Assembly: GCA_001584585.1 (NCBI GenBank)
Contig: LSYV01000022.1
Location: 651,035-715,034 of the forward strand
Source of the DNA: Gonium pectorale
Taxonomy: Eukaryota; Chlorophyta; Chlorophyceae; Chlamydomonadales; Volvocaceae
DNA length: 64,000 nt
Direction of reading: 5' to 3'
Positions 1 through 10,000 of the stretch are shown here, one piece after another. The translations under genes were made by a program, and so were the position numbers. Positions within the stretch are counted from its first letter, which is position 1, and every line of letters starts with the position of its first letter. Below the pieces are notes generated by a model. It made no database searches. It had not been told where the DNA came from and worked only from the letters and a program-made list of their open reading frames with translations.

Positions 1-3000
1 TCATTGATCTGCGTGGAGAGAACACGTTAGCGGTCGTCGGTCAGTGCGGTGGCGAGCCAGCAGCGCCTCGGATGCGGGAGACAACGCCGGAATATACACC
101 GGTAAGCAAGCACCGGGTGGCGGATGGGCAAGCGATCTTTTCCGGGTGACCAAGGGCGCCGGCGGTACGAATACAGGTACATGTTTGGGAGGGAGCGAAG
201 CGAGCCTACGCGGTCTGTGGAGAAGGCGAATACGCACGGAGCGCGGCGACTGACTTGTGCAGCGCAGTCGCGTGTGATGAAGTGCGCCCCGTCCAGCACC
301 ACCATCGGGGCGCTCATGGCGGACGCAAGCCGGGCTGCGTGGCGCGGCGCTGCCAAGATGTCGTGCTGGCCGTGGATGTACTTGATGGGGAAGGGCGCTG
401 CGCGGAAGTGCAATGGACTCTGTCGCGCTTGCCGGCTTCAAATGGCGCCGTGCAGCCAAACGGTCACGAGCGGTCTTAACGGCAGCTCAACAACCAGCAA
501 CTTGAGGCTGTCTGTGCAACCTCCTGGAAGTTGGCCCCGTGAGATGGCCATAATGTAAGTTTGCCCCAGCGAAACCTGTACATGCTCGGGGAAGCGTGCG
601 GCATTGTGCGGCAAAGGCTTGGATGCTCCATCTCACCTTCCTCCAGTGTCTTCTGCTCAGCCTTCGACAGTGAGTGCGTGAAGACGGCGTTAAGTTGGCC
701 TGCCTGGCCGTGAGGCGGTTGACCAGGCCCCGCCTGCGAACCCGACAAGGTACAACACAGTAAGGAGCGGCGGTGGCTGCTGCTGGTGGATTCTATGGAA
801 TGCCCAATTGACGCCCCCTGCGCCCCCGTTTCAACCTTCACTGCCCCCTGCGCCTTTCCCCTGCTGCCAGAGCATGCGGAAATCTACGGGACATGGCAGC
901 AAGCATGGTTATGCTGTGGCCAGCAGAAATGGGCGCACCGCCTCCACCGACGGCCTCCAGCCCTCCCTCAGCGGGCCGTGTTTACCACAGCCCGCTGCCA
1001 CCCCAGAAGGACACCCGGTCCGCAAACGCCTTGTTGCCCACCTTGCCCCCAGCGATGTACTCCTCCCTCAACAGCTCCCTCAACCGCCTGCCGCTCGCCG
1101 GGTCCTGCAGATGGAACAAGCAGTCGTGCAGGCGGTGAGGCAGCATGCGGGCGACATACCGTACATGTCGTACATGCAGGCGGGGCTCGCCCTTCAATGC
1201 AACGGCCTGCATGATATTGCTGCCCAGCGCAAACGAAAATGTCGTAACATGACCGTCTTCTGCGTCCTACTGTCGAGTCCAGGCAAGACAGTCATCGGCG
1301 AGGATTCGTTCCTCTACGCCGTACCTGCACGCACCGCACCGGCCGAATCGCAAAAGCACTCAGCCACTCACCCGCGCATCGAGCAGCTTCCGGCTGTAGT
1401 GGAAGCTGAGGTCCACAGCTGCGCGGCTCTCAGGGCTTGTGCAAAGTGCGCCCCTCAGCCCCGCGGCGAGGGCCTTGCAGTTTAGCGGAATGCTCTGCGC
1501 GCCGCCGCCTGCAGTCGAGGCAGACAAGCACCCAGGCTTCCGCTTGTACGTACGGATGCGCGGAACGGTACGGCAACCCGCGGCGGCGGATTGGCGCCGT
1601 ACAACCAAGACAGCAGTTAAAGTACGCGTGGTGAAAGCGTATGCAGTAAGGAAGCCGTGCGCTGTGAATGTGCGCGCGCGTCCGTGCCCATTGGCATCCC
1701 CGCTCATCCCGGTCGGTCTTATCGGCCGAACGGAACAGCAGTGATCGCGGCAGCGCTGCGAGTCATCACATATCAGTTGCTGCGACCTGGAAGCCGGAGG
1801 CCAGAGGGGACGGCAGCGGGGCTTACCCGTAACGCTGATGAGGGTGAGGCTGGCCACGCGCTCGGGCGCCGCCAGCGCCAGCCGGGACGCGATCATGCCG
1901 CCCATGGAGTGCCCCACCACGTGCGCCTTGCGCCAGCCCAGGTGGTCCTGTCGTACAGTGCGACAACGTGCGTGGGTGACTTTGTAGGAAGGCGGTGGAA
2001 GGCGTACAGGCGGCGTGCAGCTGTCGTATGGGGCCGGGAGGGGCAGTGGGTTTGGAAGGCTTTCTCAGTAGAGAAGCCCTGGGGGGCATTCCTCGCCCGA
2101 CCGGGGCGGGAGGGGAGGGGCTGCTCAGTCGAGAATGGAGCGATGACTGACGAGTAGGGCACTGTTGACGCGTCCATACAAGAGCAGCACAGAGGGGCCG
2201 AAGGGGACGGGTTTGAGGGGGTGTGAGGACAAGGATTTGATGAGGACGGGCTGGCGGAGGGAGGGAGCGAGGGAGGGAGGGAGGGGATCACTCAGCCGTG
2301 GGAAGCAGTGACCCGGTGGAGGACAATGTCTGAGACGCGCACCGCGCCAAACGTGACCGGGGCCACGCACCATGACGGCGAGGGTGTCTTGCGCCATGAG
2401 GGCAGTGGTGTAGCGCCTCTTCTCGTGGGGACTGTCGCTCTCGCCGATGCCACGATTGTCGAAAACGAGGACCTCCAGCGAGGTGTCCTGCATGGCGCAA
2501 AACTTTTATTTGTTCGCTCGTACGAGATTGAGCCGATGAGCACGGCACTGATTTGGATCGGCCCTTGGCCGCTTGGAGGCAAGGCCCGCTGCGGCAGCTG
2601 TACCATCGGTGCGACCAGTGCCAACCTTGTCGCCCTGAATCGTTCCTTCTCTGGAGAGGAACAGGTCCTTAAGCATCGGCAGCCAAGCGTCTCCACCTGC
2701 CGCAAAACCTGCGAGGGCGTAATGCCATGAGGCAGTGGCCAAGGTATAGTGGTGGCAAGCAAGACCGCTTGGTGGGATCCTGCGGGGCCAAACCTTATCC
2801 CCGGGAAACACGGGTCCTGACCAATTGCTGTGGGCATCACCCGCTAAGCTTGTGTTTAAGCGATGGCTAAGCAGCCGCGAAGGAGACCCCACGCGATGCG
2901 AAGCAAAGAGGCGCAGGGCATGTAGCTCTTTATGCATGTGCGACTTCATTTAAATGTACCATCCCGCACCTAGTCCTTACCCATAATCATGATAATCCTC

Positions 3001-3221
3001 TCTACATTTGGAGGAGATGTTGCTCCACCGCGGACGCTGGAAGCGATTACCGGTACCGCGGCGGCCTGCGTCTGCAAGCGTTGCTCCTTGCCATAAACTT
3101 TGTAACCGATTGCAATACTATCTGACGTCCTGACAATGCCGGATGAAACGCAGTGGGCCCTGGCGTCCTCTCCAGTATCGAGCACCGAACGTCCAGGTTC
3201 ATACGCCTCGAAACCCATCAT
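1..3221 (-). CDS. Alpha/beta hydrolase-fold protein, nine exons, 3' end outside window
   Basis: Serine hydrolase of the alpha/beta fold, substrate unknown. Predicted exons in transcript order: 2981-3221, 2626-2708, 2371-2487, 1827-1947, 1372-1508, 1042-1104, 637-703, 255-397, and 1-8 continuing off the left edge. All phases join. Exon 1 ends in IIMIMG, the oxyanion-loop strand. Exon 3 carries [13 protein letters not shown] and YTTALMAQD. Exon 4 carries the nucleophile elbow GHSMGG (serine at about 1910). Exon 5 has [15 protein letters not shown]. Exon 8 supplies the acid (HGQHD) and the histidine (DGAHF). This order matches a plant and algal family whose closest members are annotated only as alpha/beta hydrolases. 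About 325 residues are visible, near the family's usual length. The exon 2 donor (AAG then GTTGGC) is the weakest junction. The start is the first of two tandem ATGs at 3221. No clear signal peptide is seen. Confidence 0.85.
2040..2190 (+). repeat. Dispersed repeat copy in hydrolase intron
   Basis: The segment holds two blocks found again in the window. The first, at about 2050-2085 (GGAAGGCTTTCTCAGTAGAG and following), recurs inverted at 12660-12705. The second, at 2110-2186 (GTTGAC.CGT.CATAC.AGAGCA), recurs at 10395-10465. It lies in the intron between hydrolase exons 3 and 4. It is probably a short non-autonomous element; no coding capacity is seen. Confidence 0.5.
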
Positions 3222-3491
3222 ACAATCATATAAGTGTCAGAGTACCCGGTCATCTAAGATCGTTGGGTAGCGGCAGCATGGTAAAACAAGGCCATACGCT
3301 AGCTGTCGCTTTCAGCAGCGACGGTCCATAGAGCACACGCACAGCGATATATATCGAATAGCCAAGCATATACTGTTTCCATTTGCTTCCCCGCCATCTG
3401 TCCTAGAGCTGCTGGCCATCTACGAAATCCATGACGGCATTTCGGCGCTGGACAGTAAACCTGCAATTTCCCTATTTCTAGCATGGAGTAG
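3222..3491. promoter_or_regulatory. Divergent promoter region, hydrolase and membrane protein
   Basis: About 270 bp separate the start codons of two oppositely oriented genes, so both promoters and 5' UTRs should lie here. The stretch is less G+C-rich than the flanking exons and contains an AT-rich TATATATCG patch at 3350-3358. No specific factor site can be named. Confidence 0.4.
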
Positions 3492-5179
3492 TTGTTCTCT
3501 GCCGGAATGCCCACGCGAATCCATCCCGAACACCATACGGCGTTTCAAGAGGACTTGGACTGGTGGTCTAATCTCAAGGCGTTACTTGTTCCTGATGAGG
3601 CGCGGACACGGCAATGGTACACGCGCGCGATGCGACGGCTGGGCGGCCCAGACCGGCTGAAGCAAACTTGCCGGGACGATGTGGCCACTCAGGGCGTAGT
3701 GGCCGCTCTGCTCTCCACTATAGCCAGCACCATGCTGCTTCTCACTCCTACGGACTATGATCCGGACATCAACTATCCACAGGCAAGCACGCGCTCCTGC
3801 GTGGCTAGGTAGGGGTTACGCACTCCGCAAGGACGGTGCCGTGGCGGCAGCAGAAGAAGGATCAGAGGCGGGATGGGGTACACAACGGGTGTGTTCACAA
3901 TGCATAGTTAAAATTGGCCGCCCCGCACTTTTCAGGTTGCTCAATACCTGGTCGTGGTGAGCGAGGTGCTCGCTCTGGGCTGCGGCCTTGCCTGCGTCAA
4001 CCTGTGCGGGCAGCAGTACAGCGCCCTCAACTACTGCCCCTCCGCGGCAATCATCGATTACCTCACCACCTTCAAGGGCCGATTTTACTGCGAGGGCATC
4101 GCGATGGTGCGTGCAGAGAGTGTAATGACCGGCCAAGGCAGTACATTGCAGTACTTGAACACGCAAGTCGCATTGTGCGCGCAAGCAATGGGCAGGCCTT
4201 TTCCACACCACGCGGGAACCACAGCAAAGTCAGGCCGTACGGCAAGTACGGTGGCACGCGCCTCCGTCCCACGTGCATACATGCGGCAGCGCTTTGCTCC
4301 CAGTTTGCCGACTCCCCAGCCCCCACCCCGGCGCAGCACGAAAGGAGAGATGGCGGGAACCCCCCACCGTTTGGTTAGGTACACTTGCCGTACACAGCCC
4401 TCTGCTGAATACCCAATCGCCCGGCCCACGCACGCCCGCCCCAGCAGCTCCCATGGCCTACTCCAGGACCTCGCCGCGTGTTAATAGGATTTCAAGACAT
4501 ACACGTACACACACATATATTTAGACACGCCTGAACACGCGGTCGCGGACACACACACCCCGGCTGCCGGCTAGGATGTTTTCTGCATGCCTGTCTCACA
4601 CTGTCATGCATAAATCTTCTAGATCATATAGGACACACACACATGGGCCCATGCCTGCCTGCCTGCCGTACCACGCAGGTCAATGCCTGCGTCATACTGC
4701 TGATCGCCGGTGTGGTGCCGATGATGTACCTGCTGCACGGCGGCCGGCTGATGTGGATAGCCCTGGGTGTGACGTTTGTTTTCGTCGCGCACGCCGTGTT
4801 CACGTTCAACTTCTTCTACGCCCGCCTAAGTGACGTGTACGAGTCCCAGGCAGGCGTGGACGACACTAACGCAGGCGGCACGGGAGGCGGTGGGGTCTCC
4901 ATCGCAGGCCACGGCGGGGATGGAGGCGCCGCGACGGCGGCGGCTGTGACGGCAGTCACGGCGCTGTCTGCGGAGGAGGGGCGGGGTCCCAAGGCGGGCC
5001 GCCCCTGCCTCGGGCCGGATCCGCAGGCCAGGCGCAGGGTGGGCAAGCTACCGGTACGCAACCGCACAGCGCCGCGGTGGTGGCGAGCGGCGCCGGTCCA
5101 ACTGATGGCGTGTCGCCGGTTTCTGTGCGAGAGCACGCGTGGCACGAGGGTGATGGTGACGGCGATCTGCGTGCGGTGA
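3492..5179 (+). CDS. Unknown four-helix membrane protein
   Basis: Unrecognised integral membrane protein. Exons are 3492-3782, 3936-4106 and from 4679 to a stop at 5177-5179, giving about 320 residues. An internal ATG at 3507 is an alternative start. The cytosolic-looking N-terminus (EDLDWWSNLKALLVPDE) is followed by four hydrophobic spans: GVVAALLSTIASTMLLL, YLVVVSEVLALGCGLACVNL, VNACVILLIAGVVPMMYLL and WIALGVTFVFVAHAVFTF. A Gly/Ala-rich tail follows. The first intron uses a GC donor (CAG then GCAAGC). The reading frame may shift in the G-rich tail. A second frame ending at 5185-5187 has a better composition after about 5000 (SAAVVASGAGPTDGVSPVSV), so the true C-terminus is uncertain. Spans 1-2 and 3-4 form two hairpins. 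No catalytic motif is visible. A TGTAA polyadenylation signal occurs at about 6247. Confidence 0.65.
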
Positions 5180-7008
5180 CGCCGTGAGACCGTGGTCTAG
5201 CGATCGAGCCGTTGGCAGCATGTGGGTCGACCTGTGGCTGGCCCCGTCCGTCCGTTCGTCCCGGTGGCGCGTCTGCATGTGGTTCACCAACATCAACACC
5301 GGCAGGGACTCTGTGGGGCGGCCCGCGGTTAGCAGGTGTGCATCGGATCGCAAGGATCTGTGTGCGGCGCTGGGAGCGTGCTGTCGGGCGCCGATGGCTC
5401 CAGTAGGCGGGTGCTGCCGCGCTCCATTCGGTTGCTGGTAGAGGCAGACGGACGGCTCAGTGGCAGCAAGGGGCACCATCTGGGCTGTCCCGCTTACGGG
5501 CCGCGTGAGGGTCAACAAACGAGAACCGCAAACTGTGGCTCAGGTTCGGGCTGGACGCTTTCTTACTAACGTCCCAGATAGATCACCAGCGTGTCACGTT
5601 CTCTTTTTTCGCGAATTGCGCTGTTTAGCCGTGGTCCGCGGGTCGACTTTGCGTCTGCGGTATTTACTTGCTGCCCAAGCGGTCACCTGGATTTGCTTGG
5701 AAGTGAAGAGACAGGGCAGGCTACCTGTGCAGTCATAAACACTTGAAGCTAAACCGCTCGAAACGTGAGTACGCGTGAGTGAGGAGGCTTGTATGAGGCG
5801 CGACGAACTGGACGTTGTTTCCATCGCTGTGTGTGAAGGAAGCGAGCTGCAAGGCACAGCAACAGCAGGGTGCTAGCTGCTGTCGGAGGAGAAGGACACA
5901 ATCTGAGGGACTGACCCGTGGGTCGTTCCACGGTAACTTCCGGTGAAGAACAGATCATAGCAGCAGCAGGAAAGTCAGCTCTTGTACGGACGTACTGCAC
6001 GCACCCGAAGGCGGGGCACTTCCAGTTTGGTGACTGCTTACGTGTTACATCCCAGCGCCAGCACTGGTAGTAATTACCGGGCATGACTTTATGGATGGAT
6101 GGATAGGTGGGTGGGTGGGTGGGTGGGTGGGTCCCTGCTGGGCGCCGCTGTTAACGCTGCCATCGGTCCTTCCGCGGCCAGCGCTTGCTAAGACACGCGA
6201 GCGCCCAGTCCCGCCACTCCCGCCAGTCCCGGCTTTGACGGGTACCTGTAACATCTGTAACATCGTCCCAACGGGTGAACCGTGCCCACGCCGCCCGTAC
6301 CAGTCAATTCGCCCTACGTCAGCCAACAAAGCCATGCCGTACAGGTACAGCGGGTCCCGCCACCGGCTGTGCGCACAGGTAATCATCAACCGGTGCACGC
6401 ATTGTGCGACGGACTGCACGCGTACGGCATTTCTATCTGGTGCATGTACTGCGTGGTAGTTGGGGCACATGTACGGCGGCTGGTGCCCGACATCCGCACA
6501 CCGCCCCGTGCAACGCGCCCACACCTATTCCGCATCTCTTTTCATTTTTCTCCTCGTTGGTATCATTCGACAACTAACCGTTTCGACTGTCCTCCTGTCA
6601 TGAGCTGTGGGCGCACATACACAAGCTCGACGCACAGTCGAAAAGCCGCCCGCACGTACGAGCATGTACGAGAAGCAGTCTGCTTCACGCGGTGGCGGCT
6701 GCAAGGTGCACGTCAATCCGGGTCTTGATTGTACATGCGGCCGAGAGTGTCGTCCGTCGCTGAGCCACATGACGCGAAGGCTGCAACCGAGTTCTTCATC
6801 AGGAGCCAGATTTCAAGTCCGCCCGCCTTCCAGGGCACTTCGGGCTTGTTGCAACAAACCGCGTGCTCGACGTTCGTGATTGTCGGCGAGCGCGAACAGC
6901 CTAGCTAGCCACCACTTCCCTACCCACACAGCCGTGCGTCACGCGTAACCCACGCTCCCCAATCGGACCCGGCTGCACCGTTTTGTGATGTGACCCAGAC
7001 ACGCCAAC
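5180..7008. other. Convergent 3' region between two genes
   Basis: No conserved coding sequence is seen on either strand. The stretch should hold the 3' UTRs of the membrane protein (plus) and the magnesium channel (minus). Candidate polyadenylation signals are TGTAA at about 6247 and 6256 on plus and, reading minus, TGTAA at 6045-6049. If both are used the two transcripts overlap by about 200 bp. A GGATGGAT/GGGT simple repeat lies at 6089-6131. Confidence 0.4.
6089..6131 (+). repeat. GGATGGAT / GGGT simple repeat
   Basis: Three ATGGATGG-like units are followed by about seven GGGT/GTGG units. This is G-rich on the plus strand and could fold as a quadruplex. It lies in the convergent 3' region. 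Confidence 0.85.
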
Positions 7009-10000
7009 CTACAGCCACTTGTCGTGCACCACGCCGGACCAGATGCCCTCCCCGTCGCTGTCGTACTCCTCCGCCGCGCCACCCCATCCGCCGCCGCCGT
7101 CGCCGTCGCCATCGTCGCCCTTCCACCGGCCGGCCGTCGCTCCGCCCTTCCCGGTGCCTGCTGCCCCGCTCCCCGCCCCGCCGCCGCCGCCGCCGCCCCC
7201 GCGGCCGCCGCCGCCGCCGTTGAGCATGAGCAGACGGCGCTGCACGACGTAGCCCAGGAAGGCGCCCGACATGAGCATGCCCGCTCCGAACGACGCCACC
7301 GTGGTGACCCAGAAGGCCGTGAACGACTCCTCCAGCGTGTTGCGCATGTTCATGCCAAAGATGCCCGCCACGCTGGTTTCGGAGCGGCGGCGGCGAGAGA
7401 GGGAGGGGAGGGGGGAGGGGAGGAGGGAGGGGGGAGGAGCAGATAGCGGCGGGGAGGTGGGGGCAGGGGGGAGGGGGAAGGGCGGATGGTACCGGAGACC
7501 GGTGTATGGGGTGCGTGTGCCAGGGTACGACAGCCGCGTCAGGTCCGGTACAACGTCCGGCGTACCGGCAATCATCTAAAAAAGAGAACCAGAAACCCAA
7601 AGCATTCACGTCATCTTAGACAGACTGTAAAAGCGGGTGTCCCCACGAGCCACGAACCAGGACCGAACGACACCCGTGCCCGTGCCCGTGCCCATGCCCG
7701 TGCCCGTGCCCGTGCCCATGCGCAGCACAGTTCGCCGATAACCGTGGCTTATAGGTCACCTGGTGACGAATGTGAACATGAGGGTTATGGATGTGACCAC
7801 CAGGTCGATGCCCACGATTTGGTTGCGCCTGGGGCGGCGCGGGGGGCGGGCCGCGGGGGGGGGGAGACATGAGCGGGTGTGGGGTGGGGGCAGGGCGTGT
7901 GGGAGGCAGGGCGCGTGAGTCCATCCGCTTTGATCCGCTCGACGCCGCCAGGGATGCCGGTCCGACGATGAGGACGTTGACCGACAGGCACACACAGGAG
8001 GAGTGACACGTGCCAACAACGGACCTGTTGTCCAGGTCTATGTTGACGAAGTCCTCCGTGTCGTCGATCCGCTCCGTCAGCGCCTGCAGCCGACCCAGCA
8101 GCGCCTCCACCTGCGGGGAACGGGGGTGGGGGAGGCAAGGGGGAGCAAACAGTCCGAGGCAAGGGGGACGAGGGGGGCTGAGGCGGCGAAGATGGGGATG
8201 AGCACAGGGTGCCGGGGGGGGGGCCGGGGGGGGGAAGAGACCGACCAGCCTGGGGATGGGCACGGGCAGCTGGGGCAAACACGGCCGGGGCAGCACAGCA
8301 GCTTCAGCTAACAAGAATGGTCTTGGCTGTTGCTCTTCGCCGTGGTCTACCTCGTCCGGCATTGGCGGCGTTGGCGGAGGCGCCGCTGAAGAGGAGCGGC
8401 GGGAGCGCAGGGCTGGTGATAAGGGCGGAGGGAGGCGGGATCGGGACTGTGTGGGTAGCGACGCGCGGCAGGAGCCCAACAGGGTTTCTGTCCCCGGGCG
8501 CTACTGGCTACTAGCAGGGGGGGCGAGGCAGACGACGGGGCATGTGAGGGCGGGGCAGGTGGCGGTGCGGTGCGAGTGCGTGCGGCGAAGGGGTGCTCTG
8601 ATGGACCTCTGTTGGGCCTCTGCCCCAGCAGGCGGCACAAAGGGAAATGGCAACCTGGGAAGGCGGTGGATGGGGGATGGGGGGGTGGGAGGGCAGCAGC
8701 GACGCCCGCCTGCAGCGGTGCACAGCAGCCCCACCGACTGGGGCCGACTAGCCCCGACTTGCGGAGGGGGACTGACTGAGGGAGAGCGCGGACGGCGGCG
8801 ACTGACGACGTCCACGTGTATGTGTGCAGCCGACCCAGCAGCGCATTCCCCTCCTCCCCTGCGTCCGACCAAACTGCCAGCCAGCCATCCCCGTCCCCAT
8901 TATGTTACCTCGTCAAGCTCGCCCCCTACCCCCCACACAGCCATTCCCCCACCAAGCAGTCCCGGCCCACGCACCTGCACGTAGTAGAACTCGAGCAGGT
9001 TCTCGCAGTCCTCCACATCGTGCGGCGCAGCCCGGCCGCCGCCAGCGCCGCCGCCGCCGCCGGCGCCCGCCTGCTGCGCCGCCCACACCGTCGTCGCGAT
9101 GCTGGTCTCGGAGCCGCCGGACTCTGACGGCGCGGAGCTGGCGCCGCCGCCGGCGTAGGAGCTATCGAAGGAGATGTCGGAGAGCGCCGCCGACTGCTGG
9201 GGTTCGGAGCCGGCGCCGCCGGCCAGCCGCCGTGCAGAGTACTGGCGGTGGGGGCCCGCCGGTCGCGGCAGCGGCGCCGTCGCCAGGTGCTCCGGAACCT
9301 CCACATCGACCAGGGGCGCCGGCGGCGCGCCGCCGCCGAAGTGCCACAGACCAGCGGCCGTGTCGGCGCCCGCAGGTGGCGGCGGGGCCGGCGGGGCCGT
9401 CGCGGATGTCGCCGTGCCGCTGGGGCCTGCGTACTGCATCGGCAGCGCGCCGAAGGGCGTGGGCAGCTCCGGAAGCTGCGGCGGCGGCGACGGCGGCGCC
9501 TCGATGTCGTGCACCACCTCAGCCTCCGCCTCTCCCTGGGACGCCTCCGCCTCTGCCTCCGCCACCCCCTCCAGCGGCCCAGCCGGTGCTGCCGCCAGGC
9601 CTCCAGCCCCTGTCCCCCCTTCCCCTGCTCCTCCCCCACCACGCCCACCGCCTCCGCCCTCCCCCTGTCCCCGAAGTTCCTCCTCCTCCTCCTCGCGGCC
9701 TGGGAGGCCCTCGCTGCCGGAGGGTACTCGCAGCTCGGGCGGCAGGCGCCACTCTGCGGGGGACTCGCCCTCCAGGGCGGCCCTGTGGCCACACAACCGG
9801 GGGTGTGGGGGTGTGGTTGGGGGGCCGCAACAGTAAGTCGTCAGTGTGGCATTAGCCGCGGCCGTCAGGGTCCCATTGGCCATGGGCGGACCGGCGGGCA
9901 ATCAGCGCGGTCGCACTCTCCTGGCTCAGGTCCTCATCATGACGACCGCCACCGTGCCACGGCACCTCCCTCTCCTGCGCATGGCGTCCCCGCGGCCGCT

